Below are positions 44,288 through 53,539 of a DNA stretch of 64,000 nt, piece by piece. How positions within the stretch are numbered: the first letter of the stretch is position 1; each line of letters begins with the position of its first letter. A program made the translations under genes and the position numbers. The notes below the pieces were generated by a model. The model was not told where the DNA came from. It worked only from the letters and a program-made list of their open reading frames with translations, and did no database searches. Location: contig CAWHFM010000021.1 in NCBI GenBank assembly GCA_963828505.1, forward strand, positions 186,001 to 250,000, read 5' to 3'. This DNA comes from Bog-473 sp963828505 (GTDB lineage Bacteria > Actinomycetota > Acidimicrobiia > Acidimicrobiales > RAAP-2).

Positions 44288-45415
44288 TCAGTTATCGGCC
44301 ACTTCACCGACTGGCAACACCTCGCACTCCGTGCGCATCGGGTCGCTCTCAGGCAACAGGAAGCGCCAAAAGATAGTTCCCGAGTGGTGACCTTCACAAT
44401 CCAGCCAATTGGGTACTCCGGGATCCTTGTGAGCGATCACGATCCGATAGCGTCCGTCGGGTTCCAGCTGAATCTGGGACTGATTGAGGGACGATCGCCG
44501 AGAGCGATATTCAAGCGTCTGCATGTGTCGATTCCACAGCATGACATTGGCGAAGGGGCATGACGGGAGGGTCCCGGTCATCACGAGTGCCTCGTCGGTG
44601 TCGAGCCGCCATCGCCCCATGGCGTAGAAGATGTCGGCGGCACCCGGAACCGGCAGACCGGAATCCCGAAAGCTGAACGGCACGGGGAGTACGTTTGGTT
44701 CCTGGGAGACGAAGGGGGCCGGTGACGGGATATTGGGCAGCGACTGTCCGAGCGTGGTTTGGCGTAGGAACCCAATACCCTCCCGCATTCGTCCCGAGAA
44801 CACCTCGTCGCTCAGCGGCGGTGGCGGATCCAGGTCTTCAATCGTCTCGATTTCGATGCGCACTGATACCTTCACGTCGTTCTGAGCAGACGTGCCCAAC
44901 TGGAAATAGCTGCGCACGACGACGCAGTAGGCATCGGGGTCAAGGCGCAACCAGTTACCCCGCTGTTCGGTAGCGCTGAGCGTCAAAGAGTACGAACCAT
45001 CCTCGTCGATCTGAAACTGCCGATCATTCACGTCACCGAGAAGTGGCCCGGCCAATGCCCCGTCGGGAGCTCTCCCGTGGATGGTGAACGACGTGTAGCA
45101 CTCAGTGTCGACTCGCCCGAAGATCCGATACGAGCGTGAACCCGAGATTCGGGCGTAATGGTAGATGGCGTCGGGATTATCACCCTGGAGCTTGCGAGCT
45201 GGCGAAACGATCGATGCCAACCTGGGATGGTCGGGGTCGGCCTCGAAGTAGAGTTCGGACGCCGCCGAGAGCAGCTGTCCCACATACCGGTAACCCTCAA
45301 CGATGTCCAAGGGGTTGGTGAATCGCTCGCCGTTGAGGACGTAGTCATCCCGAATGAGCTGGAGGAGGGCGATCAGCTCATCAAATGCAGCGGTGGTCTT
45401 GGGAGCCTGGTTCAT
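44288..45415 (-). CDS. DUF1214-domain protein
   Basis: The protein has 375 residues. The N-terminal helical part is FDELIALLQLIRDDYVLNGE and ELYFEADPDHPRLASIVSPA. The central part, YHYARISGSRSYRIFGRVDT and YSLTLSATEQRGNWLRLDPD, and the C-terminal GRYRIVIAHKDPGVPNWLDC, GHHSGTIFWRFLLPE, match DUF1214, a domain often paired with DUF1254 and of unknown activity. It is divergent from the sulfotransferase, with a 94-base gap. The two genes are commonly neighbours in steroid- or aromatic-degrading actinobacteria, so a shared role is plausible. Confidence 0.82.
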   Translation of the reverse strand: MNQAPKTTAAFDELIALLQLIRDDYVLNGERFTNPLDIVEGYRYVGQLLSAASELYFEADPDHPRLASIVSPARKLQGDNPDAIYHYARISGSRSYRIFGRVDTECYTSFTIHGRAPDGALAGPLLGDVNDRQFQIDEDGSYSLTLSATEQRGNWLRLDPDAYCVVVRSYFQLGTSAQNDVKVSVRIEIETIEDLDPPPPLSDEVFSGRMREGIGFLRQTTLGQSLPNIPSPAPFVSQEPNVLPVPFSFRDSGLPVPGAADIFYAMGRWRLDTDEALVMTGTLPSCPFANVMLWNRHMQTLEYRSRRSSLNQSQIQLEPDGRYRIVIAHKDPGVPNWLDCEGHHSGTIFWRFLLPESDPMRTECEVLPVGEVADN

Positions 45416-45509
45416 TTCACCGTCGGTCCGTCGTTCGTGCCAAATTGGGTCTGCATCAACAAGATTGCGGTGTTCTGAGGTGAGGATACTTTATTGGGGG
45501 GTAAGCGAA

Positions 45510-46688
45510 ATGAGGGCCGATTCTCAGCTAAGCAGGACTTCGCTACTTGTTCGTGCAACCAATGAGACGGGATTATCGGACTTTGGCGAGGACTCGTGGG
45601 AGGAGGGATTGGATCGCCTTATCCGCTCACTTCATGCCGAAGGTGATCTGAGCGAAGTCGGCGAGGGGGTAGCTGCGGCCATGATCGCCGATTTCCTCAA
45701 GAGCCGACTTTGGGTCATGGATTGGCACCACCGCCACCTGGAGATCGGCTCAACGATGGTCTCTGATCCAGTGTTGGTCATCGGCCAGCCGCGAACCGGT
45801 ACGACAATACTTTTCGATCTGTTGGCCCAAGACCCAAGGTTCCGCGTACCGCTCACATGGGAAGTGGCTCAGCCGCATCCCCCACCGGAGACCGCCACAT
45901 ACCACACCGATCCCCGTATAGGGGACGCCGCCATCGCACAAGCCATGTCCGAAACCTTGAACCCCGGCTTTCAATCGATCCACCCGTCTGGGCCACTTCG
46001 GGGCCAGGAGTGTGTGGCCATCACAGCCGGGGACTTTCGAAGTCTGTTGTTTTCGACTGCCTTCCATGTGCCGAGCTACAGCCGCTGGTTGGTATGGGAG
46101 GCCGACATGGCCCCCGCATATCGATACCACCGCAAGTTTTTGCAACTCCTTCAATGGCGACATGCGAGCGAACGGTGGCTTCTCAAGTCTCCGGCCCATC
46201 AGTGGTCTCTTGGCGCACTATTCGCTGAGTATCCCAATGCCACGATCGTTCAGACTCATCGCGATCCCCTCAAGGTGCTTGCCTCGACTGCCTCCCTGAC
46301 GGCGCATTTGCAGCGTATGGCCCGCGAACATACTTCCATCCCTGACCTGGCAACGGAATGGGTCGACTACCTCGTGGAGGGCAACGATCGATCGGTAGCC
46401 GCCCGCGAGATCGGCACCGTCCCCGCGGGTCGTGCGATCGACCTGCACTTCGGCGCGCTCATGCGCGACCCGTGGGGTTCGATTTCCGGTGTGTACGAGC
46501 AGATGGGGATGATTCTCGACTCCGAGGCGAAGGATGCCATGCGCGTGTTCTATGACGACAACCCCGCGGACAGGTACGGTGTCCATCGCTACTCCTTCTC
46601 GGCCACTCGCTTAGAAGTTGGCGAGGTGCGGCGGCGAACGCAGCGATATGAGGACTACTTCAAGGTGCCGCGAGAGACGCTGGGATGA
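45510..46688 (+). CDS. Sulfotransferase family protein
   Basis: The protein has about 392 residues from the ATG at 45510 (MRADSQLS). The 5'-phosphosulfate loop is LVIGQPRTGTTILFDLLAQD. The 3'-phosphate-binding region is IVQTHRDPLKVLAST, and RWLLKSPAHQWSLGALFAEY lies between. These define the Sulfotransfer_3-like group that moves a sulfo group from PAPS to a hydroxyl or amine. In-frame codons upstream of 45510 lack coding character. The acceptor is not known. Confidence 0.9.
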   Translation: MRADSQLSRTSLLVRATNETGLSDFGEDSWEEGLDRLIRSLHAEGDLSEVGEGVAAAMIADFLKSRLWVMDWHHRHLEIGSTMVSDPVLVIGQPRTGTTILFDLLAQDPRFRVPLTWEVAQPHPPPETATYHTDPRIGDAAIAQAMSETLNPGFQSIHPSGPLRGQECVAITAGDFRSLLFSTAFHVPSYSRWLVWEADMAPAYRYHRKFLQLLQWRHASERWLLKSPAHQWSLGALFAEYPNATIVQTHRDPLKVLASTASLTAHLQRMAREHTSIPDLATEWVDYLVEGNDRSVAAREIGTVPAGRAIDLHFGALMRDPWGSISGVYEQMGMILDSEAKDAMRVFYDDNPADRYGVHRYSFSATRLEVGEVRRRTQRYEDYFKVPRETLG

Positions 46689-46777
46689 ATCTGCTCGCTG
46701 GACGCCGGCTGACAACATGTGAAAACTCCCACTCCGCGTCCCAGGGCGACGGGTTAGACATCCCACGGCTTTAAATG

Positions 46778-47112
46778 TCAAGCAGCCTGAGAAAGTTGTT
46801 GGGCACGGTGGCCCCAGGCGATGACCTCGTCGTAGGCAGTGTGGTGGTCCAGGCAGCCGTGCAGGATGCCGACGAGACGGTTCCCGAGGGCCCGTAGGGC
46901 AGCATGGTGGGTGTCACCAGCCGCCCGGTGGGTGTCGTAGAAGAGTCGGGCCCCTGGTGATGCGCTGAGCGAGGCGAAGGCCCACAGGTAGATGGCGTCC
47001 GCCAGGCGCTGATTGCGGACGTAGCGGGCCAGCACGACTCGTTTGGTGCCCGAGGCCAGGGTGATGGGCGACGTGCCGGCGTAGTTCTTGCGAGACTTGG
47101 CGCTGCCATATC
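46778..47112 (-). pseudogene. IS110-family transposase, C-terminal fragment
   Basis: The minus strand reads SRKNYAGTSPITLASGTKRV, LARYVRNQRLADAIYLWAFA, RLFYDTHRAAGDTHHAALRA and GILHGCLDHHTAYDEVIAW. AGTSPIT-ASGT is the classic C-terminal Ser-containing motif of IS110 transposases. The N-terminal DEDD domain is missing; homology ends abruptly at about 47112. It belongs to a different IS110 subgroup from the remnant at 19.3 kb. Confidence 0.82.
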
Positions 47113-47218
47113 GGTGGCGGATTCAGAGCAAATCGAGGTTGTCGAGTTCGGACCACAGGTCTATCGTCCATCGAACCCAACGCGAACTTCTTCGAAAGGG
47201 GCCTTCAAGGTGGCGATC

Positions 47219-47527
47219 ATGATCCACGTCAACCTTAGGAAAGTACCGATCGACGTTTTTGACGAGGTGAATCAAGAGATCGGTGCAATAGAGAGTCCAC
47301 CTGCCGGACTCGTCGTCCACTTCGTGCACCCAGTGGGCGCAGATGGCGTCCGGATCGTCGATGTTTGGATGTCCGAAGGTGATCACGATGCCTTCGACGC
47401 TGCGAACGACCCACCTGGAGTCATGGCCAGGCTTCTACAACAGCGCGGTCTCGGCCCTCCGGAGTTCGTGAGCCGTGAGGTTATCGAGATCGGAGGTCTC
47501 GTTACCGGTTCACATACGCAGTCATAG
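47219..47527 (+). CDS. Hypothetical protein, dimeric alpha/beta barrel-like
   Basis: The protein has 102 residues from the ATG at 47219. It reads MIHVNLRKVPIDVFDEVNQE, LVVHFVHPVGADGVRIVDVW and MSEGDHDAFDAANDPPGVMA. The alternation of strands and the ending of the third strand with IVDVW followed by a helix suggest the ferredoxin-like fold of antibiotic-monooxygenase-type proteins. No catalytic residue can be assigned. The frame continues upstream to 47114, but that part overlaps the IS110 junction. Confidence 0.6.
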   Translation: MIHVNLRKVPIDVFDEVNQEIGAIESPPAGLVVHFVHPVGADGVRIVDVWMSEGDHDAFDAANDPPGVMARLLQQRGLGPPEFVSREVIEIGGLVTGSHTQS

Positions 47528-47568
47528 GTTGGTGTCCGAGACTGCCTGGGTATGCCGGTGCGAGGCAC

Positions 47569-47583
47569 CCCCGGGTACCGGGG
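47569..47583. terminator. Hairpin between convergent genes
   Basis: CCCCGG-GTA-CCGGGG lies in the 87-base gap between two genes that read toward each other (47219-47527 and 47615-48415). It could stop transcription from either side. There is no T-tract. Confidence 0.35.
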
Positions 47584-47614
47584 CACCCGGCGGCCCGCGC
47601 AGCTCGTGCGGTTC

Positions 47615-48415
47615 TCAGCTGATGACGAAGGTCCCGTGTGTCCCGTAGGCGGGGCAGACCCAGTTGCCCGGCTTTGCGGTGGTTCCGACCGCGGTGCCCG
47701 TGGTGTTGACCTTGCCCACCTCAAGACAGCCGCCCTGCTCGTCGGTGCCCTCCGAGATGCTGAACGCAAAGGCGCTCCCTCCTTGGGCCCAGGTGCCGGA
47801 GTCGTCGACACTCATGGTGATGGTGTAGGTGTTGCCCGAGGCGATGTTCATGGAGCCGCTGAAGTCGCCGTCTATGGTCCAGGTGTAGGTACCGGGAACG
47901 ATGTGTCCAGCGGTCCTCGGCCGGACGCCCGCACGCGCCAACGCACCGGTGTACTCGCCTGCGGCGGATGCACCCTTGTTGATGTAGAAGGTTCCGCTTG
48001 AGCCAAAGCCCGGGCAGGCCCAGTCGCCCGGCTTGGCGGCGTACGAGATCGCCTTGCCGGTGTTGCTGACATGTCCGGCGAAGACGCAGACTCCGCCCGC
48101 GTCATTGCCGCCGGTGATGCTCAACCCCGTCGTCTTGCCGGCCTGGACCCAGGTGCCAGAGTCGCCACCGTCTAGAGTGCTGGTGTAGGTGTTGTTCGAA
48201 GCGAACGTAATCGTCCCGCCGTCGAGGCCGTCGATGAACCAGTTATACGTGCCGGGCTTCAACGGGGTCGCGTCGGGTGACTCCTCGGGTACCGAACGCT
48301 TCATCGCGTCGTTGGGCTGAGCGCTGGCAAGACCAGCCCCGACACCGATGAGACCAGCGAGGCACACCGTCGCCCCTGCCGCGGTCACGGCGGACCATCT
48401 CTTGAGTTTTGTCAT
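47615..48415 (-). CDS. Secreted two-repeat protein of unknown function
   Basis: The protein has about 266 residues. MTKLKRWSAVTAAGATVCLA through GLASAQ is a signal peptide, which fixes the start at 48415. Two related domains of about 90 residues follow: PGTYNWFIDGLDGGTITFAS to WACPGFGSSGTFYINK and PGTYTWTIDGDFSGSMNIAS to WVCPAYGTHGTFVIS. Each has two Cys and a SGTW(V/A)Q motif. I know no named family. The duplication is internal and diverged. It is probably exported and may bind something at the surface. Confidence 0.72.
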   Translation of the reverse strand: MTKLKRWSAVTAAGATVCLAGLIGVGAGLASAQPNDAMKRSVPEESPDATPLKPGTYNWFIDGLDGGTITFASNNTYTSTLDGGDSGTWVQAGKTTGLSITGGNDAGGVCVFAGHVSNTGKAISYAAKPGDWACPGFGSSGTFYINKGASAAGEYTGALARAGVRPRTAGHIVPGTYTWTIDGDFSGSMNIASGNTYTITMSVDDSGTWAQGGSAFAFSISEGTDEQGGCLEVGKVNTTGTAVGTTAKPGNWVCPAYGTHGTFVIS

Positions 48416-48742
48416 GCTCCATCCTCTATACGTTCGGGGGCGGAGCGCGTCGTCGCGTGACGTTCCCGCCCTCGCTGAACGGTCGAACGCTAGCCGAATG
48501 CCAGTTGGAGAGCCAGGTTTTTTGGCAAGGGCAAGAGCGCCCACGTGTCCATTTCGCGCCGGGGGTCGTGGTGTCCACGTCCGAGAGCACTGCAACCGGT
48601 CGCGGATGACGGCGGCCCGCACCTCGTCGAGCGACGGCGAAGGCGACTATTTGGTTGTTAATTCTCAGCGCAGATAGCCGATTCTCGCGCCGTCCCCGGA
48701 CCGCCCGTCGTGTACGTCGCTGGCGCAGGATGGAATGTTCGG

Positions 48743-49366
48743 TTAGGCGGCAGGAGACCTGCCGCTGTCGGGCAAGGGCTCGCGGAGCATCGCCGAGACA
48801 TCAGGGCCGCCGCCCCGAAGACGCCTGTGGCCGATGACCTCGAAGCCGAAGGTCGAATAGAAGGCGACGTTCGACGCCGACGACGTCTCGAGGAATGACC
48901 CGCCACCTTCTCGGTCGGCAACGGCCAGTCCCGGCACCAACGTTCGACCGCCCAGGCCCTTTCGTTGCCTCGCCGGCGCGGTGCCGAGGACGGCCAGAGT
49001 GAATTGGCGCCGGATCAGCCAACCCTCGATCTCTTGCGCTGCTGCGAGCGACGCATCGTGGCGGGACCCCTCCAGTTGCGCAACGGTCGCATCCATGGCG
49101 TGATGAACCGACGAGGGACCGGAACGGCGCTGTCCATCCACACTTCGACTGACTGGACCGTGCTGTCTGAAATTGCTCAGCCACACTTCGCCGAACGTCA
49201 TGCCCACGTTCTCAAGAGCCAGAAACTGGAGTCGAGTGATCCGCCCCTGGTGATCGTCAGGATCAACCGTCCACCTCGTCCAGGGGTAATCGGCCAACGC
49301 TTGGCCAAGAACTTCACTGGCCTGCCTGAGGTCGTCCGGACCGGCCCGGCGAGTTTCGATAATTAC
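48743..49366 (-). CDS. GNAT-family N-acetyltransferase
   Basis: The protein has about 208 residues from a GTG near 49366 (VIIETRRAGPDDLRQASEVL). The acetyl-CoA motif A is LAVLGTAPARQRKGLGGRTL, followed by FLETSSASNVAFYSTFGFEV. This layout, with a long middle region before motif A, fits the GNAT subgroup often annotated as puromycin-acetyltransferase-like. The start is uncertain. There are no co-directional neighbours. Its upstream side carries the permease fragment repeat. Confidence 0.83.
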   Translation of the reverse strand, partial: VIIETRRAGPDDLRQASEVLGQALADYPWTRWTVDPDDHQGRITRLQFLALENVGMTFGEVWLSNFRQHGPVSRSVDGQRRSGPSSVHHAMDATVAQLEGSRHDASLAAAQEIEGWLIRRQFTLAVLGTAPARQRKGLGGRTLVPGLAVADREGGGSFLETSSASNVAFYSTFGFEVIGHRRLRGGGPDVSAMLREPLPDSGRSPAA

Positions 49367-49477
49367 TCTCCGATTATTGCCGACTGGGTATCCCCCAGAC
49401 GCCCGAACGAAGACGTCTACCCACCCAGGACGTTTGGAGCGAGCGATGTTCGGCGCTCGGGACTTTGAGCGCTCGAA

Positions 49478-49617
49478 GGTGGGCGGCAACATTCCACTCA
49501 ATCCGTTTCAATTCGTTGCAAATCGAAGTGCGATGGGCTCACATACTCCTCAGCGCCTGGGTGGGTGACATCCGCGCGGCACGCAGGGCGGGCATGAGCC
49601 CGGCGACCGCGCCGCCC
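49478..49617 (-). pseudogene. Duplicate of the ABC permease 3' end
   Basis: The minus strand reads AVAGLMPALRAARMSPTQAL then RSM and a stop, the same last residues as the permease that ends at 22825, and the similarity continues about 60 bases past the stop. Only about 25 codons are present. It is a second fragment, from a duplication of the same or a closely related operon. Confidence 0.82.
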
Positions 49618-49662
49618 GAACCTCAAAGCCGGGGAGGCCAGCCCACCGCAGCAGCACTTGAC

Positions 49663-49703
49663 GCAACCCTTGGGTTGCCATATAGTAGCAACCAGCAGGT
49701 TGC
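49663..49703. promoter_or_regulatory. Twin ArsR-type operators
   Basis: GCAACC-N4-GGTTGC occurs twice, at 49663-49678 and 49688-49703, with perfect arms and centres 25 bp apart. They lie 31 bases before the GTG start of the first SRPBCC gene. GCAACC/GGTTGC-type sites are plausible targets for the ArsR protein encoded at the end of the operon, giving autoregulation. Confidence 0.75.
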
Positions 49704-49733
49704 GATATTCCACGTCAAATCAAGGAGGCCCCT

Positions 49734-50213
49734 GTGACAATCAGCACCGACTACCGCACCACCGTCCGTGTCAACGCCCCGGCTGACGTCCTGTTCAACG
49801 CCGTCACCACGACGGAGGCGCTCACCGCCTGGTGGAGCCCCGTGACGGGCTCGGGCCTAACCGGTGGCGAGTTGCGGTTTCCGATGGTGGCGGGTCAGCC
49901 GCCTCTCCTCGTCCGCGTCGATGAGGCGACTCGCCCGACGACTGTCCGCTGGACGGTGACCGAGTGCACCTTCATGGAAGACTGGGTCGGCACCCAGCCG
50001 ACGTTCACCATCACGCCGATCGACAACGGCTCCTGCGAGGTGAACTTCGAGCACCGCGGCCTGAACGAGAAGCTCGAGTGCAAGGACATGTGCAGCCGCA
50101 GCTGGGATCACTTCGTCGGCACCAGCCTGCGCGAGATGGTCGAGGGCGGCCCCGGCGCTCCCAACCGCAGTCCGCGGGATCTCGCCCGCCGCGCCGCCGA
50201 GCAGAACGGCTGA
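49734..50213 (+). CDS. SRPBCC (AHSA1-like) domain protein 1
   Basis: The protein has 159 residues and starts at GTG with AAGGAGG 6 bases upstream. It begins TISTDYRTTVRVNAPADVLF and has TTEALTAWWSPVTGSG, typical of AHSA1-type START-like proteins that hold a hydrophobic ligand in a cavity. It is first in an operon of two SRPBCC genes and an ArsR regulator, a common set in actinobacteria. The ligand is unknown. Confidence 0.88.
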   Translation: MTISTDYRTTVRVNAPADVLFNAVTTTEALTAWWSPVTGSGLTGGELRFPMVAGQPPLLVRVDEATRPTTVRWTVTECTFMEDWVGTQPTFTITPIDNGSCEVNFEHRGLNEKLECKDMCSRSWDHFVGTSLREMVEGGPGAPNRSPRDLARRAAEQNG

Positions 50214-50277
50214 TCCCGGTTTCCCCGGGGACCGCTACTCGGCATCATCCATAGTCGCTCCCTTAAAGGAGGAAGTC

Positions 50278-50709
50278 ATGGCGTTCCCCGACCGCATCGA
50301 GCGCACAGTTACCCTGACCTGCGCGCCGCGAGAGGTGTGGCAGGCGCTCACCACGGCCGACGGTCTGAGCGCGTGGTTCGGCGAGCGGGCGAGCATCGAC
50401 CTGCGCTCCGGCGGCGCGGCCACGATGACATTCGCGGGCGGCATGACGGTCGACATGCGTGTCGAGCGTGTCGAGGAACTCACTGTGTTCGCGTACACAT
50501 GGCGACTGCCCGACCTGCCCGAGGACGACCCCCGCCGCACATACGTCGAGTTCACCCTGGAGCCCAACGGCGACGGCACCCGGCTGCGCGTCGTCGAGAC
50601 CGGCTTCGCCCAGCTTCCCGTCGCCACACGGCGCGAGACGTACGACTCCCACAGTGAGGGCTGGTCGCGAGAGCTGGCAGAGCTGGCCGAGCACGTCGAT
50701 GGCGTCTGA
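50278..50709 (+). CDS. SRPBCC (AHSA1-like) domain protein 2
   Basis: The protein has 143 residues with AAAGGAGG upstream. It begins FPDRIERTVTLTCAPREVWQ, LTTADGLSAWFGERA and ends GWSRELAELAEHVDGV, a full AHSA1 domain. It differs substantially from protein 1, so the pair is an old duplication. It overlaps the ArsR start by 11 bases, so expression is coupled. Confidence 0.9.
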   Translation: MAFPDRIERTVTLTCAPREVWQALTTADGLSAWFGERASIDLRSGGAATMTFAGGMTVDMRVERVEELTVFAYTWRLPDLPEDDPRRTYVEFTLEPNGDGTRLRVVETGFAQLPVATRRETYDSHSEGWSRELAELAEHVDGV

Positions 50710-51031
50710 CATCGAGGCCGTTGCCGAGCAGGTCTTCGTCGCGCTTGCTGACCCGACCCGCCGCGCCATCCTCGCCGCTCTCGCCACCGATGGCCCGTCG
50801 ACCGCCACCGATCTTGCTGCTCGGTTGCCGATCACCCGCCAGGCCATCGCCAAGCACCTCGCCCTCATGGCGGACGCCGGCCTGGTCACGCCCGAGCCTG
50901 GCGAGCGCCGGCGGGTGCGCTACCGGCTTCGGTCCGCACCCGTACAGCTCGCGCAGCAGTTTCTCGCCGCGCTCGCCCACGCCTGGGACGACAGGCTCGA
51001 CGCCCTACAGCACTATCTCACGTCGCCATGA
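50699..51031 (+). CDS. ArsR-family winged-helix regulator
   Basis: The protein has 110 residues. It begins MASDIEAVAEQVFVALADPT with the winged helix-turn-helix RRAILAALATDGPSTATDLA, ARLPITRQAIAKHLALMADA and GLVTPEPGERRRVRYRL. It lacks the Cys pairs of metal-sensing ArsR proteins, so it likely senses another signal. The ATG at 50699 lies inside the upstream gene. It probably binds the GCAACC palindromes at 49663-49703. Confidence 0.92.
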   Translation: MASDIEAVAEQVFVALADPTRRAILAALATDGPSTATDLAARLPITRQAIAKHLALMADAGLVTPEPGERRRVRYRLRSAPVQLAQQFLAALAHAWDDRLDALQHYLTSP

Positions 51032-51071
51032 CGCCACTGACGCTGCGGACTCGGGCTGCTGGTCACAATCC

Positions 51072-52311
51072 TCAGCCGTGCGGCCAGACCCAGTCGGCGA
51101 CTTCAGGGTGATCGTCGCCATGAGTGCGCGTCCATGCCCTTGCTTCGTTGCGGCTGTCGACCATCACCTGCCGAGTGCTCGCGGCCTTCGGGGCAAGACC
51201 GGGAACCCGATCGATCACGTCGGTGACGAGGCGGTAGCGGTCAAGGTTATTCATCATCACCATGTCGAAAGGTGTCGTCGTAGTGCCCTCCTCCTCATAG
51301 CCTCGAACATGAAAATTGTTGTGGTTATCACGCCGATAGGTCAACCGATGAATCGTTGCCGGGTAGCCATGCCACGCGAAAATAACGGGACGATCTTCTG
51401 TGAAAAGCGCATTGAATTCTGCGTCGGGAAGTCCGTGCGGGTGGATCGAGTCAGGTAGGAGACGCATCATGTCGACGACGTTCACGAAGCGCACCTTGAT
51501 CTCGCGGAGGTGCTGCCGGATAAGGTCCGCGGCGGCGAGCGATTCCAGGGTCGGTACGTCGCCGGCACACGCGAGCACGACATCGGGTTCTTCGTCTTTT
51601 GTCTCGGTAGATGCCCAGTCCCACACGCCGATACCCCTCGTACAGTGCGCAACCGCTTGGTCAATACTGAGGTAGTCCAACGCCGGCTGTTTGCCCGAGA
51701 CAATGACATTGACATACTGGCGACTCCGCAAGCAGTGATCGGCCACAGAAAGCAGGCAGTTTGCGTCCGGGGGGAGGTAGACGCGTACGACATCGGGTTT
51801 CTTGTTGATCACGACGCTCAGAAATCCGGGGTCGTGGCGATGCGTCAAGCCGTTGTTGTCTTGGCGCCACACATGTGAGGTGAGCAAGTAATTCAGCGAG
51901 GCCACGGGGCGTCGCCACGGGATCCTTGATGCCGTCTCCAGCCACTTCGCATGTTGGTTGAACATGGAATCGATGATGTGAATGAATGCCTCGTAACAGG
52001 TAAAGAGACCGTGACGCCCGGTTAAGAGGTAGCCCTCGAGCAGACCTTCGCAGAGATGCTCGGAAAGCACCTCGATCACGCGACCGTGTTCACTCAGGTG
52101 ATCGTCGCCCGGCATGGTCTCGGCCATCCACTTTCGATTAGTGACGTCGAAGACACTGCTCAACCGGTTCGAGACCACTTCGTCGGGTCCGAACAATAGA
52201 AAGTTTCGGGGATTGGCCGCGATTACATCGCGCCGCCAGGAGCCAAGAACTCGCGTAGCTTCGTCTTGGGTTGTCCCAGGCCGCTCGACGTCGACGGCAT
52301 AGTTGATTGCG
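51072..52311 (-). pseudogene. Phosphoketolase, C-terminal half
   Basis: About 413 residues match the C-terminal half of D-xylulose-5-phosphate/fructose-6-phosphate phosphoketolase: YAVDVERPGTTQDEATRVLG, FLLFGPDEVVSNRL, GRHGLFTCYEAFIHIIDSMF, SLNYLLTSHVWRQDNNGLTH, QDPGF-like DPGFLS, and the C-terminal HGDDHPEVADWVWPHG. The thiamine-diphosphate N-terminal half is absent. Homology begins exactly where the group II intron's 3' end is, so the gene reads from intron into exon on the minus strand. Without the 5' exon it cannot make enzyme. Confidence 0.85.
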
Positions 52312-52345
52312 GTAGGGACCGCCCTTTCGGGCGGCCCCCCGCACA

Positions 52346-52378
52346 GATCCCAGCGTGCACTGCTAATGCACTGGGCTC
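52346..52378 (-). ncRNA. Group II intron domain V
   Basis: The minus strand reads GAGCCCAG, a loop region, then CGCTGGGATC. The lower stem pairs except for one G-A and the two-base CG bulge is in the usual place. This 33-base hairpin is close to the 34-base catalytic domain V. A GC-rich stem with a GAAA loop (domain VI-like) follows it, with an unpaired A near the end. Confidence 0.6.
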
Positions 52379-52383
52379 CTGCC

Positions 52384-53535
52384 TCAGGTCCGAGCGTCGA
52401 AGCGCACGTTCGGGAAGGGATGCTGCACACGGGTCGGGGGTATCCACCGCTGGACGTAGAGGCTCATCCGCTTCCAGTTCACCCGGGTGCGCTGGCTGCG
52501 GCCCCGGAGGGCCTTGAACCAGTGCCGGATCACCTGAGTGCGAAATGCCGCCACGGCGTCGGTGTTGCCGGGCACGGCGTAGTAGGCGAGATGGCCTCGC
52601 ACCACTGAGCCGAGCCACTCCCCTTGTTCGGGAACGGGGTAGTGCCGGCGTTGCTTGATCTGGTCTTTGACCTCGGCAAGCTTCGCCCGCATCCGCTTCG
52701 AGATTGTCTTTCGCTTCAGCCAGAACCGCCCGTTCTTGGTCTTCCCGCAGTAGTGCGTGAACCCCAAGAAATCGAATGTCTCGGGCTTCCCGTCGCCCCG
52801 GGCGGCACGGTTCCGGGCGGCGTTACGCCCGAACTCGATGAGCCTGGTCTTGTCGGGATGCAGCTCCAGACCGAACTTCGTGAACCTTTCACGGAGGTCG
52901 GCGAGGAACCGCTCGGCGTCGGACTTGTGCTCGAACCCGGCCACAAAGTCGTCAGCAAACCTCACGATGACAACGTCACCATGGGCGTGCCGCTTCCTCC
53001 ATTGCCGGACCCATCGGTCGAGGACGTAATGGAGGTAGATGTTGGCGAGCAACGGTGAGACTGATGCCCCCTGGGGGGCACCGGTCTCGCTCGCCATCCA
53101 CTCCCCGTCTTCGATCACCCCTGCGTTCAACCACTTTCGGATGAGCCGCAGGACCCGCTTGTCCGCTATGCGGTGCTCGAGGAACCGTGTCAGCCAATCG
53201 TGATCGAGATTGGTGAAGAACTCCTTGACGTCGGCGTCGAGCACCCAGTTCACCTTCTTCCGCTCGATCCCGACTGTGAGGGCGTCGAGCGCATCGTGCG
53301 GTCGGCGCCCCGGTCGGAACCCGTAGGAGAAGCCCAGGAAATCCACCTCGTAGATGGCGTTGAGCACCTCGACGACGGCCCGCTGGAGGATCTTGTCCTC
53401 CAGCGTGGCGATGCCGAGCGGCCGGAGCCGCCCGTCCGCCTTCTCGATGTACGCCCTGCGAGACGGGCTTGCCCGGTACGCCCCGCTGTTGACCCGAGCG
53501 AGCAGTCCCTGGAGGTTCTCTTCCAGGTTCTGCCC
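52384..53535 (-). pseudogene. Group II intron reverse transcriptase/maturase, C-terminal part
   Basis: Reading on from the IS1182 junction: QNLEENLQGLLARVNSGAYR, YIEKADGRLRPLGIATLEDK, FGF-SYGFRPGRRPHDALDAL, ASETGAPQGASVSPLLANIY, and the catalytic FADDFVAGF, which keeps the two Asp of the FADD box. The maturase domain X follows, ending near NWKRMSLYVQRWIPPTRVQH. No HNH endonuclease domain is seen. About 384 residues of the protein are here. Confidence 0.92.
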
Positions 53536-53539
53536 CTAG

